The notes beneath the pieces were generated by a model. It saw only the letters and a program-made list of their open reading frames with translations, ran no database searches and was not told where the DNA came from. A stretch of DNA of 64,000 nt from NCBI GenBank assembly GCA_938743325.2, contig OW568872.1, positions 620,001 to 684,000 on the forward strand, in the 5' to 3' direction. Of the stretch, positions 46,479 through 56,342 are shown in pieces (position 1 is the stretch's first letter; each line of letters starts with the position of its first letter). The translations under genes were made by a program, and so were the position numbers. The DNA comes from Pycnococcus provasolii (taxonomy: Eukaryota; Chlorophyta; Pseudoscourfieldiophyceae; Pseudoscourfieldiales; Pycnococcaceae).

Positions 46479-47153
46479 ATGATTTCAGGAATGACTGGGA
46501 TCCCTGAGAATAACCTTAAGTTTTCTTCCATACACATGATGTCGGATAGTACGAGTCACACGCATTCATGCACTGCCAATATTCACATAACGTTCTCAGC
46601 GACATCTTCATCAAACTCACGTTTATCCAAAACCCTCTCTTATAGGGGAATCTCGGATAATAGTCTGTTCTTTTGTGCCGTCGTCTTCGTCCTGGTGATC
46701 CTCCTTCTTCTCAATCTCCTCATTCTTCCTTCGACTCATGCCACTTACTTCCTTACGCCCGACTTGCCCTACGTGTGCCTTACGTGTGCTGTGCCCTGTG
46801 TGCTTGCACTTGCTCTTGTTGGCTGGGCGACGCCTTTCACAACAACGCGAGAAACTGTCACGGTGTTTGAGGAGGAAATGGGAATACTTGTTGAACAAAC
46901 AACATCGTTCAGAGGGTGGTGGTGGCCTGGAGGAAACAAGAGAAGGACGTTTCTAGAAGCTTGCGCAGTCAGAGAGGTGCTTATTCTTGAGCAAATCACA
47001 AACACGGACGTCATTCCGTATCTTGCGTTCGTCGTCAACAACGGTGACGACGAGGGCGCAATCACGCCAGCTTTCACAAAGGCGCGACTTACCTTGGACC
47101 AACTAGAAGAAGTGTACCGCACGGTCGCAACTTGGATGCCACACGCAGCTTGA
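46479..47153 (+). CDS. PIGH: PIG-H subunit of GPI-GlcNAc transferase
   Basis: The protein has 224 residues from the ATG at 46479. Two adjacent hydrophobic segments (residues about 64-84 and 97-116) form the membrane hairpin of the family. The PIG-H domain follows: TVTVFEEEMGILVEQTTSFR, FLEACAVREVLILEQITNTD, PYLAFVV and the ending LTLDQLEEVYRTVATWM. PIG-H helps transfer GlcNAc to phosphatidylinositol on the cytosolic face of the ER, the first step of GPI-anchor synthesis. The WWWPGGNKRR segment is a local variation. The N-terminal 60 residues are polar and unusually long, so an ATG at 46491 or later is possible. It converges on NAP1 with 115 bp between stops. Confidence 0.87.
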   Translation: MISGMTGIPENNLKFSSIHMMSDSTSHTHSCTANIHITFSATSSSNSRLSKTLSYRGISDNSLFFCAVVFVLVILLLLNLLILPSTHATYFLTPDLPYVCLTCAVPCVLALALVGWATPFTTTRETVTVFEEEMGILVEQTTSFRGWWWPGGNKRRTFLEACAVREVLILEQITNTDVIPYLAFVVNNGDDEGAITPAFTKARLTLDQLEEVYRTVATWMPHAA

Positions 47154-47268
47154 CTGGACTGATGATGTTATTCTTTTTATGACTTGTAACAGTATGAAAG
47201 AAATTTGCCAAAAGAAACACAATGAAAGGACGCTTCTTTATCCACCTGCCAAATGCAAAGGCTTCGCT

Positions 47269-47398
47269 TTATTGCTGCTTGCACTCCGGCGGCTGTTCCG
47301 CCTTGTCGGTTGGCGGCGCGGCACTGCGACCCTTGCCTTTGCCCTTCTTGGGCACCTTGATGACCTCCACGCCGTCGTCGTCGTCATCGTCGTCATCA

Positions 47399-47429
<31 letters not shown>

Positions 47430-48630
47430 CGTCATCGTCGTCATCATCGTCATCATCATCGTCGTCGTCGTCGTCCTCGTCGTCCTCGTCCTCGAGCTCT
47501 TCGCCCGTGAACCAGCGAACGGCACGAGGAATGATCTTCTCCTTGATGACAGCGCCAATCTCGTAATCCTGCTCGAGCGCCTCCTGCAGCTCTTCCATCT
47601 CCTCGTCGTCCGGTATGTCATCCTCGTCTTCGGGAACTTTCGGCGGATCGAAGAAGTTGAAGAACGACTCGACAGGCTCCGTCTTCGTCATCGGCTTCGC
47701 GGCACGTCCACCCTTGCCCTTCGACTTCTTCTTCAGGATTTTGACTGTGACGTTCTTTCCCGGCTTCCACAAGATATCCGTGCCCTCAGATTTCTCGAGG
47801 ATGGGGTCATCGTCATCCATCATGTGGTACGTCTTCGTGAGAACCGCCTGGTCGAAGAACGGGTTCGGAAGGAAGTGGAACAAGAGGCGGAATCCGTTCT
47901 CGTCCTCGCCGTTGAGTGTTTCGCTCGTGACGTCGACGAGGTACCTCAGCACCTCCTCATCCTTCTCCTTGATCACCTCCTCAAGCAGTTCATGATTTTT
48001 CATCGCCACGAGCCAGAAGTCCGGAATGCCAACACCCTGCGGCCCCCCTCCAGCTTCGTCGTCGCCGTCGTCGTCTCCTTCCTCGTCGTCATCCTCTGTT
48101 GATGTTGGCTGCTCGACGTCCGTTCGTCCCGCGACGAAGTCCGCGCGCGTTTGGTACAGCGGTGCATATAGCTTCGCATACTTTTCCTCGAGTGCGCGTC
48201 TTTCTTCGCGAAACTTCTCCTCGAGTTCGTCGTGTTTTTCCTGCACCTCCTGTAGCTTTTCGATACGTCTTTTGATTTTCCCAGGAAGGCTTTCAAGGAA
48301 TCCGGATCGCAGGCCAACCATTCCGTCAAGTTTTTCCTGGAGTGCGTTGATAAGTTCCGAGTTACCCGCGGCACCCCCTGCCCCTCCGACAAGACTTCCC
48401 ATCATCGCCTTGATTGCCGTTTTCTTCGCCTCTTCGTCCGTCAACGTCGAAATGGGAACTCCTGCACCTGCAGATGACGGGTCAAACGAAGGATCGGTAT
48501 CAGAGTCTTCCGAGTCATTATTGTTATCAGGGACCAAAGCAGCTGACACAGGCGGAGACTTCTTGGCTTTACGAGACTTACGCGAAGGCTGGGAAGGCAG
48601 CGCCGTGCCTAATCCGTCCATGGAGTCCAT
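47269..48630 (-). CDS. NAP1: Nucleosome assembly protein NAP1
   Basis: The protein has 453 residues from the ATG at 48630. The dimerisation helix is clear (LPGKIKRRIEKLQEVQEKHD, then FREERRALEEKY). The NAP core shows GIPDFWLVAMKNHELLEEVI, DEEVLRYLVDVTSETL, FRLLFHFLPNPFFDQAVLTK and ESFFNFFDPPKVPED. NAP1 is a histone H2A-H2B chaperone in nucleosome assembly and nuclear import. The C-terminal acidic tail is a near-pure Asp run encoded by GAC/GAT repeats at about 47379-47490, followed by a Lys-rich end. A basic KSRKAKK stretch near the start may be a nuclear signal. The frame opens upstream to 48711 without an ATG. Confidence 0.95.
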
Positions 48631-49106
48631 GCGAACGAAGGCGAGCTCCGGAATGGAATACTGTACTGTAAGAGGGCCTGGAGGGGAAGTGGGAACGTGG
48701 GCGTGCCCCACCTGGGCGGGAACTTCTCAGGGAAAATAATATTAACCTGAGGCGCCGCCACCCCTGCACCCCACTCTCCTCAGACCCACTACGATAAATT
48801 ATGTCACTGGGTGGTCACTGGTCACTCCACTGGGCAGGTCCGGTCTGAAGTTAGGGTTATGTGTTAGGGTTCTTGTTAGGGTTTTGCATGGAGGGGTCAT
48901 GGAGGGCTGATTCTGGACAGAGATGATTTTTGTACCCGGGGTAGGGGAATCCTTCCCCAGAGGCCCAGACAGCAGAAGGATTGCCTTGCATTTTGGGGAT
49001 CCGTCCATTGCCAGCCCAGCCTTCCCAAAAGCAGGTCTCCACCTCTCCGCCGCCATCCCTCTCCCTCTCCCCCTCCCCCTCCGCCATTCTCATTCTCATT
49101 TCGTCC
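48631..49106. promoter_or_regulatory. Divergent region between NAP1 and eIF3d
   Basis: These 476 bp hold both promoters. A spaced TTAGGG array is at 48851-48884, and a CT-rich tract (CCCTCTCC) at 49058-49085 lies just upstream of the eIF3d start. Confidence 0.5.
48851..48884. repeat. Spaced telomere-like TTAGGG words upstream of eIF3d
   Basis: Three TTAGGGTT words separated by short spacers lie 223 bp upstream of the eIF3d ATG, on the sense strand. Confidence 0.85.
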
Positions 49107-50894
49107 ATGGCGCCATCTTCTTCTCAACAGCAACCTCGTTTCCTCGTCCCTGTCGTCTCAAGTTTAGAAGACGGATGGGGACCTCCCACTTTCTTGGGAT
49201 CAAGTAATGGGGCGTCATCCAAGGGTGATGAGTCGGAGTCGGAGTCCACATATGTCGTACCTTACGCGCCATTCTCGAGAAGCGATAAACTCGGGCGGGC
49301 ATCAGACTGGATGATGGGATCATCAACAGGGGGGGGAGGAGATCGAGGAGATCGCTATGGGGATCGGGATGGTGGTGGTGATCGTGGTGGGGGTAACCGA
49401 TTTGGAAACTCGCGATTTAACCAAGACAAGTTTGGTGGTGGTGGTCAGCGAGGAAATGACAAGTATGGGTCGAGGGGTGCAAATGCCTCGGACTCGCAAG
49501 GTGGGGGGGGACAGCATGCGCCGCTCTTCTCGTACTTCGCGGGGGACGAAGAGGAATCGTTCCAGCTTGTCGAAAATAAACCTGCAGTCAGACCCAAGTT
49601 CGGGGGAAGGCAGAGGTACCAGCAACACCGCATGCAGCGCAAGGAAGTCGAAGTCGCCAAGGGAAGGGACCAAGGTGCTGGCATCGAACGAGAACGTGCG
49701 AGACAGGCGCAGAAACTGCGCAAAAACCAACAGTGGCACAGCTTCACGTACCGCCAGGCGGAAAACGCGCGCGTCACGCTCGCGTGCTCCATCGACATAC
49801 GACCCGAGTGGGTTGTCGTCGAGCAGTACACCTTGCCGCAGCTCAACAAGCTCGCTATCAAGGGGCCGTTCACGCCGGAAACGCTGTACGAGTGCGGACG
49901 GGTCATGCCGTTCAACAAGCGTTTCGACCGCGTCACGCCCAAAATCACCGTTGACCTGCACCCCGCGAAGAGCGCGCCGCTGCTCACGGGCGCCGACGCA
50001 GACCCGGTACTCACACGCCTCACTTCGGAAAAGAAGGGATTCGTGTACACGACCGACGCCGTGCTTGCGACGCTCGTGTGCGCGTCACGATCCAGCTACA
50101 GCTGGGACCTCATCGTGCACCACCGCGGCGACCACATCATCATCGATCGCCGAGATGGCGTGGGGAATGAGAGGCTCACCGTCAACGAGACGGCGCAGGA
50201 GCCCATACCGGACGACCGTGATAACATGAACGGCGTGCAGCAGCTGAGCGCGGAGGCGACGGGCATCGAGCGAAGCTTCATGGAGCAGTGCTTGGACATG
50301 TCGGGAACGCCCACCGTCATCGGCAAGGATGGCGACAACCCGCACGAGACGAGCGGGCTTCTGCCGCAGGGATACAGGTACCGCCGCTGGAAGATTGACG
50401 ACTCGACGAGTGTCGTCGTGCGGTGCTCGCTCGACGCCACGGTGCAGTCAAGGGGCCAAGAGCTCATGTCGACGGTGCGCGTGCTGAACGAGTTCGACAG
50501 CCGGCTGCAGGGCGGCCTGGACTACCGGAAGATGATCGAGAACCAGCGTGGCGCCGTGCTGGCGACGGAGATTAAGAACAACGCCTTCAAGATCGCGCGG
50601 TGGGCTTGCTGCGCGCTGCTTGCGGGCACGGAGCAAATCAAGCTTGGCTTTGCGGCGCGTACGCACCCGAAGGATCCGCGCAACCACGTGCTCGTGGCCA
50701 CGCAGGGATACAAGCCGAAGGACTTTGCAGCGCAGATCAACCTCAAGGAGGAGAACTTCTTGGGGGTGCTCAAGACATTCGTCGACGTGCTCAGGCCGCT
50801 TAAGGAGGGGAAGTACCTGTTCGTCAAGGACCCGGCGAAGCCGGTGCTTCGCCTCTACGCTGTGCCGGCGGAAAGCGAGGTTGCATTTTCATAA
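49107..50894 (+). CDS. EIF3D: Translation initiation factor eIF3 subunit d
   Basis: The protein has 595 residues from the ATG at 49107 (TCCATGGCGCC), within the usual range. The N-terminal signature is PVVSSLEDGWGPP, then VVPYAPFSRSDKLGRASDW. A Gly/Asp/Arg-rich linker follows, as in other eIF3d proteins, and then QRKEVEVAKGRD. The cap-binding domain follows with FNKRFDRVTPKITVDLHPAK, VYTTDAVLATLVCASRSSYS, WDLIVHHRGDHIIIDRRDG, YRYRRWKIDD and ARWACCALLAGTEQIKLGFA. eIF3d is part of the 43S pre-initiation complex and can bind the mRNA cap on selected mRNAs. The start was chosen for its context and family match. Confidence 0.96.
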   Translation: MAPSSSQQQPRFLVPVVSSLEDGWGPPTFLGSSNGASSKGDESESESTYVVPYAPFSRSDKLGRASDWMMGSSTGGGGDRGDRYGDRDGGGDRGGGNRFGNSRFNQDKFGGGGQRGNDKYGSRGANASDSQGGGGQHAPLFSYFAGDEEESFQLVENKPAVRPKFGGRQRYQQHRMQRKEVEVAKGRDQGAGIERERARQAQKLRKNQQWHSFTYRQAENARVTLACSIDIRPEWVVVEQYTLPQLNKLAIKGPFTPETLYECGRVMPFNKRFDRVTPKITVDLHPAKSAPLLTGADADPVLTRLTSEKKGFVYTTDAVLATLVCASRSSYSWDLIVHHRGDHIIIDRRDGVGNERLTVNETAQEPIPDDRDNMNGVQQLSAEATGIERSFMEQCLDMSGTPTVIGKDGDNPHETSGLLPQGYRYRRWKIDDSTSVVVRCSLDATVQSRGQELMSTVRVLNEFDSRLQGGLDYRKMIENQRGAVLATEIKNNAFKIARWACCALLAGTEQIKLGFAARTHPKDPRNHVLVATQGYKPKDFAAQINLKEENFLGVLKTFVDVLRPLKEGKYLFVKDPAKPVLRLYAVPAESEVAFS

Positions 50895-51058
50895 AAAGAA
50901 AAAAAAATCAGCGAAAAGATTTATGTAGTGGGGAAGAAATTTCGCGACGAAGTGTTACTCTCCTCTCATCTTTCTTCATAATTCTATTTTGTTGCGTTAT
51001 GATTAGTTAATAATTAATACTGTAGGTAGTAGACTACATATATACATATACCATATCC
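50895..51058. other. Convergent AT-rich 3' region
   Basis: This short AT-rich stretch separates convergent eIF3d and J-protein genes and contains TATATACATATA near 51038. It probably holds both 3' untranslated ends. Confidence 0.5.
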
Positions 51059-53122
51059 TTAAAGCGGAACGCCTGCATCGTAGCGTCTTCGTGACTCCTC
51101 CTCGCGCAGGACGGTGTACGCGTGAGACACTTGCCGAAAGCTTGCGGTGCTCTTCGCGACGTCCTCGCTCTCCGCGGTGTCTGGGTGGTACGCCATCGCC
51201 TGGCGGCGGTAAGCAATCTTGATCTCATCCGTCGATGCGTCGCGCGGCACACCCAGAAGCTTGTAGTACCCAAGAATGTCTCGCGAGGCGGATAGGCGCT
51301 TTCGCCTCGACGACGACGACGACGACGACGACGAGCCAGAGGTACCACTTGTGCCGCCACCAGCCTTGTGGAAGCCGCGAACGCGCTCGCGGAAAAACTC
51401 GTCATCCGAATACTCCCCACGCTGCTCTGCGCGGCGCTGCTGATTTGAGCGCTCCTGAGCGTCGAAAAAGCGAGCGACGACGTGTTCGAAAATCTCCTCG
51501 CGTCGACGACGCTGGCGCGCCCCCAGCGACTCTGCGGCACTGCGCCGCGCCGTCGCGGTGTCACCCTTGCCATCGTCGTTGTTCATCCAACGCTCCCACT
51601 CTACCGCCTCAAGCAGAGGTAGGTGTGTCGCGTACCCGAACATGCGCAGCATCGAAGCATCCGATGCGTCGGTAGCGGACGAGGCGCCGTCCGCCGCCGC
51701 ATCGCTGTCGCCAAATAGCTCGGCATACGTGGGTGGCGAGCCGCGGTGAAGGAACTGCGCCATGTCATCATCGTCGTTGAGCTTTTGCGCATAGCCAAGC
51801 TGAGCAGCCTCCCACGCGGCGTGCGCGTCATCCTCGCGGCGGTAACGTGCCCGTGTCGCCTCCAAAATGCAATTTCGGTGGTAATTCACAGAGAAGGTGG
51901 ATGCTACCGCCATGCTCGCGGCAGAGGCAAAGAAAGCTTCGGCAGCGAATTGGCTGATAGAGGCGCCCTGCAAGGTTCCGAGTGCGGCAACGCTGAGTAA
52001 TGCAGCACTCGCAGCAGCGACGCGTGCGCGCGTTGGGCAGCAGTGCTGAGGGATGGCAATACGCGGTTCATCCGACGACCCACCAATCACCGCCGTGTGC
52101 CGCTCTGGATGCCAGTTTCCGTTGTTGTCCATTTCGTGGCCATATGTGTATCTCAGGACGTACGCCGGTAGCAAGAGTCGCCGCGCTTTCACGTCGGCGA
52201 TATGCATGCGCACGAGAACGTTGCGCACGTGCTTGTGCTGAGAACGAAAGAGGCGTGCGGCGCGCGTGCGCTCACGCTCGCGCAGGTCGGTGATGAGCAT
52301 TTGATAGGCGAGAGACTGGCTCACGGAGAACTGCTGGCCGTGTTCTGTCGTCGATTCGCTTGGCAGCGAGGGCAGCTCCGCCACCTTCGCGGCGGCGGCG
52401 ACGTCGGCACGAAGCTGGTAGTCGGCGTACACTTGGCACACCGGATCGTCGAAGGCAAAGTGTCGCTCTCCAGATGTTTCATGGGGTGCTTGCGGCGGTG
52501 CAGGTGTCCATGTTGCGGAGGCTGTGAATGATTCGTTGTCAGGTTCCTCATCATTTGAAGTCTCCGCGGAGTACGACACGTGTGCTTTGACGTCAAATGC
52601 CCAGAATGGCAGGTGCGTTCGGTGTATTGTTGCGTTTTGATGTTTGATGATGGATGCGGATGGCATGATGAAGGGGAAGAGATATGTGCTAAGAAGTCCG
52701 ATCGTTTTCGTCCCTTTCAGATCTCCTTCCATGTCCATAGTTGAGACACCATGCGTGAATGGAATGACAGGCCCGTGTTGTTTCAGCCGGTGTCGACGTT
52801 TGAAAAGATTGCGAACGACGTCGTGAGTATCATAATCATTCTCACGATCATGTTGAAGAGATGAAGATGATGAAGATGTGTGTGTAGAAAACGCGACGAC
52901 GGAACACTCATCATCATAACCAGCATCACGTGATTCTGATTCGGATTCAAAGAAACCAGTGCTGCATGACGACGACCCTGAAAGAGAGCGTTTGTTCCCA
53001 TTCCCAGGAAGAAGAAGATGACTCCATCTTCTCAAGGAGAATGAGAATGAGAAAACACCAAGAGCACGACCATGACGACGACTATTATTAGAGAGGAGCA
53101 GGGCGGACATGATTATCATGCA
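51059..53122 (-). CDS. Membrane J-domain protein (DnaJ), organelle-type
   Basis: The protein has 687 residues from the ATG at 53122 (another at 53113). The N-terminus is Arg/Ser-rich (SNNSRRHGRALGVFSFSFSL) and looks like a mitochondrial or plastid presequence. Residues to about 370 are largely unrecognised. Near residues 365-415 a pair of hydrophobic segments spans a membrane (ALLSVAALGTLQGASISQFA). The J domain is at the extreme C-terminus: YYKLLGVPRDASTDEIKIAY, the HPD motif in MAYHPDTAES, and VSHAYTVLREEESRRRYD. J proteins stimulate Hsp70 ATPase. The C-terminal J domain and two-helix membrane anchor resemble organelle-membrane J proteins, but I cannot name the family. A Ser run from repeated codons lies just before the J domain. 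Confidence 0.86.
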   Translation of the reverse strand, partial: CMIIMSALLLSNNSRRHGRALGVFSFSFSLRRWSHLLLPGNGNKRSLSGSSSCSTGFFESESESRDAGYDDECSVVAFSTHTSSSSSSLQHDRENDYDTHDVVRNLFKRRHRLKQHGPVIPFTHGVSTMDMEGDLKGTKTIGLLSTYLFPFIMPSASIIKHQNATIHRTHLPFWAFDVKAHVSYSAETSNDEEPDNESFTASATWTPAPPQAPHETSGERHFAFDDPVCQVYADYQLRADVAAAAKVAELPSLPSESTTEHGQQFSVSQSLAYQMLITDLRERERTRAARLFRSQHKHVRNVLVRMHIADVKARRLLLPAYVLRYTYGHEMDNNGNWHPERHTAVIGGSSDEPRIAIPQHCCPTRARVAAASAALLSVAALGTLQGASISQFAAEAFFASAASMAVASTFSVNYHRNCILEATRARYRREDDAHAAWEAAQLGYAQKLNDDDDMAQFLHRGSPPTYAELFGDSDAAADGASSATDASDASMLRMFGYATHLPLLEAVEWERWMNNDDGKGDTATARRSAAESLGARQRRRREEIFEHVVARFFDAQERSNQQRRAEQRGEYSDDEFFRERVRGFHKAGGGTSGTSGSSSSSSSSSRRKRLSASRDILGYYKLLGVPRDASTDEIKIAYRRQAMAYHPDTAESEDVAKSTASFRQVSHAYTVLREEESRRRYDAGVPL

Positions 53123-53447
53123 CGCGCATGCATGCGAATACGATGATCGCAAAAAACGAGTTCGAAGGCGGAAGAGCTTTCTTGAGAAACGTCTTCGGGT
53201 TCAAAGAAGGGGGGGGCACGTGTTTCGGGCACGGTGCAGGATCCTAGGAGTCCAGGGAGGGAGGGGAAGGGGTTAGGGTTAGGGTTACCACTAGAGGGGT
53301 AATACTTCATACCTCCCTCTATCATAGTCTAGCTAGAAACCCTAACGCTGTTGTCGTCCTTCTCCCTTTATGGGATATGGATTTTTCGCATATCCCCCTC
53401 CCTGTTCTTTTTCCACTTCGCCCTTGATCCCTACTTATATAACATCC
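53123..53447. promoter_or_regulatory. Divergent region between J-protein and glycosyltransferase
   Basis: These 325 bp hold both promoters. They contain a TTAGGG array at 53271-53287 and a plant-like telo-box AAACCCTAA at 53337-53345. Confidence 0.55.
53271..53287. repeat. Telomere-like (TTAGGG) array upstream of glycosyltransferase
   Basis: About two and a half TTAGGG units lie 161 bp upstream of the glycosyltransferase start and 149 bp upstream of the J-protein start. Confidence 0.9.
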
Positions 53448-56051
53448 ATGTCGGCCTTACTATGGCGTTCTTCAGGGTCGTCATGTTCATGGTCGTGTTC
53501 GTTTAGATTCACAAGAAGAACTTCAATGCAGCTTGTTTACAACGGTTTGGTCATGGTCTCATCTCTAAGTCTAGCCTTAAGTCTTCTCAGTGAACGTCAC
53601 ACTTCGGTGGCTTCATCGCCCATTGGTTGGATCGAACCTAAGACACTTCGCCTTGGTTCTAAGACATCACCGGGGGGTTCCTATCTCTTAGACTCTGATC
53701 ATGAGGATAAGGAGGAGCAGGCACGTAACCTCTACAGGGCTCGTAGTGTCAACCCCTACGTGCGCGGATACGTCGGAGACGTCTCCACGCACGACGCCCT
53801 TGTCGCGCTCGCGGAACAAATACACGACGGCCATCGCGAAATCGTCATTTTTGGACTCTTCACGGGACTCGACAAGCAGCTATTCGAGCAGCTCACGTTC
53901 ACCGCGACCATCGTGCGCAACTGGCGACAAGTCACGAAAAGGAACAACGAGCTCGTCGTCGCAATCGAACAAGACGACTGTACGAGGTTGAAGGATGGCG
54001 ACACGGACGGCGCGCTGAAAGACTTGACGTGCGTCACGCACGAGAACGAGCAGAACAGGCACATGGACCCGAACTTCAGGCTGTGGGCAGCTAGATACCG
54101 CTTCGCGGCAAGACTCGTGCAACTGGGATACAACGTGCTCGTGTGCGACACGGACGTGCGCTTCTTCACAGACCCGTATCCGTTCCTGCATGGAAGCCCG
54201 CTGAATGAAATGCACCTGCTGTACATGCGTGACCCAAGAGGAAGCGCATCAGCCATCAACGGGGGGTTCACGTACGCGAGAGGCACGAAGGCGCACCCGC
54301 TTGGCGCCGTGGCGTGGATCTTGCACGAGTCGTGGAGGCGGCCATACCGCCATTACCACGCAGGTATGCCGCCGATGGGATATAACAGCATGGATCAACA
54401 GGCGATGCAGGAGTCGATTGTGAGTGCCATCCTCGGATTCAACGTGTTCCCGTGGAGCTTGTCCACCGGAAATTCGCAGCACCTCGATCAATCGCTCCTT
54501 GCTGAGAAAGTTGCCGTGGACGTCGAACGCACGTACATGCGAAGTGCGAATCGCAATGCGTCATCAAGCAATATGCTAAGAAAATGCACAAAGAAAGTGC
54601 TTGAAGCAACTGGAAAATGGTGGAGCTGCGGTATGTTCTTGACGTACGCTGAGTTGTCGGCGGCTGTTCACATCAAGGCGCCCGTAAAAAGGTGGCAATG
54701 GCTTCCCAAGGCGTTTGAGCCGTTTTGGAATGCGAGCGCAATGTACTCCGACGAGAAGCCATTCCGCATGCGCGTCACCGTGCCGACGAGCAGTGGACCT
54801 CTCGACCCGTGGAGATCTGTGCGTGCAAATATCAGTACCCAAGAAAGCGTTGGCGGTGATTCAAATGAAACGCTGCGGCGTACCTTGGGCGGCTTCCCCG
54901 AGGCGTTTCGAGGCGAGCCCACGTGGCTTCGCAATCTCCGCCCCGACGTGGTTGAATACGTCGCGCCGTTCCCGAGCTGGTTTGTGCAAGGCTCCAACTG
55001 CACATTCGTTCCGCGATGCTCGAGGCGCTTGGGAACCGTAGGCGATTCGGAGAGCTCAAAAGTGGCACGCGACTTGAGAGATAAGCAAGGGCCACCAAGT
55101 GTGGCAATTCACACTGTTGGCCATTGCTGCCGCAGGCTCCTATGGAAAGCGTACGGTTGGTGGGACAGTCGTCTTGAGGAGAACTACCTGCCCAAGTCGA
55201 TCGAGCTTATTGACGTGCACACGTTCTCCGTGAATCTCCCCGAGGTGAAGGCAGGATCTAGCGTGTCTCACCGCGCAAATAACCCATCACATTCGCAGAT
55301 CCTGCGCACCGACGAGACTGGAGAACGTCTTCCATCGCTCAGCGTGCGTACTCCCTACCTGCTCGCCTTCTCAGACGACGCGCTTGCCGAGCTCGCGATG
55401 CGCACGCGTGATGAGGTGCACGTGCAGTTTGGCGCGCTTGCCGCCACGGCGGTGACAAGCAACCGCCTTCCCGTCTATGCGCCCATGCGCTGCTCGAGCA
55501 AGGCTTGGCGCACGTCGACGTATTGGAACATAACAGCACGCACTACTGTGGATATGTCCAAGTCGCCGCGTTGGTGGCGCACGGCAATGCGGGAAGTAAG
55601 GGATATGGCTCTCGCGTGGGAACGCCCATGGGCGCGCTCGGCGATGGAGTGCTACTACCTCCCCGCATTCGACGAGCGCATGTGCAAGTCGCACATGCCT
55701 TGGCTGTCGTCGGAGCCTCTCGTACGTCGCCTTCGTATGCATCCATCGACATTTTTGAGCTTGAATGCGCAACAGATGTTTCGCGAAGCATGGAAGTACA
55801 TCGGTGGCATTCCACTCATCGAGGTGACGTCCCTGTTTGACATTGGCGTTGATGATCACAATCCACTCTCGCTGCAAGCGCATCGACACGCGTTGTGGCA
55901 TTCGCGCCTATGCCGAGCCCTGCTACGTCCTGTCTCTTACGTGGACACGAAAGATGCCCCGACGGGCGCCCATCAGATTGCCTGTTTCGACAGCGCGCCT
56001 TGCTTTGACTTTGATCATAGAATTGATCCGTTGATTCATGGAAGTAATTGA
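53448..56051 (+). CDS. Golgi-type nucleotide-sugar glycosyltransferase (GT77-like)
   Basis: The protein has 867 residues from the ATG at 53448; an upstream in-frame ATG at 53370 would add 26. A basic N-terminus (FRFTRRTS) precedes one hydrophobic anchor (MQLVYNGLVMVSSLSLALSL), typical of type II Golgi enzymes. The catalytic domain matches the nucleotide-diphospho-sugar transferase group (PF03407/GT77). The metal-binding DxD lies in YNVLVCDTDVRFFTDPYPF, followed by NGGFTYARGT, and YNSMDQQAMQE is downstream. The second half (GNxTxx sites, WWSCGMF, NCTFVPRCSRRLG, VAIHTVGHCC) is cysteine-containing and lumenal. The family adds sugars to glycoproteins or polysaccharides. The donor sugar is unknown. 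Several Asn-x-Ser/Thr sequons are present. Confidence 0.88.
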   Translation: MSALLWRSSGSSCSWSCSFRFTRRTSMQLVYNGLVMVSSLSLALSLLSERHTSVASSPIGWIEPKTLRLGSKTSPGGSYLLDSDHEDKEEQARNLYRARSVNPYVRGYVGDVSTHDALVALAEQIHDGHREIVIFGLFTGLDKQLFEQLTFTATIVRNWRQVTKRNNELVVAIEQDDCTRLKDGDTDGALKDLTCVTHENEQNRHMDPNFRLWAARYRFAARLVQLGYNVLVCDTDVRFFTDPYPFLHGSPLNEMHLLYMRDPRGSASAINGGFTYARGTKAHPLGAVAWILHESWRRPYRHYHAGMPPMGYNSMDQQAMQESIVSAILGFNVFPWSLSTGNSQHLDQSLLAEKVAVDVERTYMRSANRNASSSNMLRKCTKKVLEATGKWWSCGMFLTYAELSAAVHIKAPVKRWQWLPKAFEPFWNASAMYSDEKPFRMRVTVPTSSGPLDPWRSVRANISTQESVGGDSNETLRRTLGGFPEAFRGEPTWLRNLRPDVVEYVAPFPSWFVQGSNCTFVPRCSRRLGTVGDSESSKVARDLRDKQGPPSVAIHTVGHCCRRLLWKAYGWWDSRLEENYLPKSIELIDVHTFSVNLPEVKAGSSVSHRANNPSHSQILRTDETGERLPSLSVRTPYLLAFSDDALAELAMRTRDEVHVQFGALAATAVTSNRLPVYAPMRCSSKAWRTSTYWNITARTTVDMSKSPRWWRTAMREVRDMALAWERPWARSAMECYYLPAFDERMCKSHMPWLSSEPLVRRLRMHPSTFLSLNAQQMFREAWKYIGGIPLIEVTSLFDIGVDDHNPLSLQAHRHALWHSRLCRALLRPVSYVDTKDAPTGAHQIACFDSAPCFDFDHRIDPLIHGSN

Positions 56052-56342
56052 TCATATGCAAGAGTTGGCTGTCAGGTGAAAATGACGGTGTTGTATACAT
56101 ATTGTAATCGTATTTTCTTGTATGATACTAAGCTTACGATAGTACTACCACACAAAACCTGAACAACATACGACCGGGCTGGTGGCCCTAGCCGTCTTTC
56201 CATCCCAATAAGGTTGGATGTTACTTGTGGGCCTGACGGAAGATAAGATAAAAAGTCAAATTTGAAATCAAGCCAATTCTTAAGCTCGACTGGTTTACAC
56301 TTGTTGTTTGATTTATCTTCCCATAATACTCGTAGTACCCGT
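56052..56342. other. Convergent 3' region
   Basis: These 291 bp separate convergent stop codons of the glycosyltransferase and phosphate transporter genes. A short inverted pair is possible, but I see no gene. Confidence 0.4.

Noticed and set aside
47179-48102. Plus-strand reading with long Val/Ile runs that looks like membrane segments
   Set aside because: It is the reverse reading of the Asp-repeat tail of NAP1.
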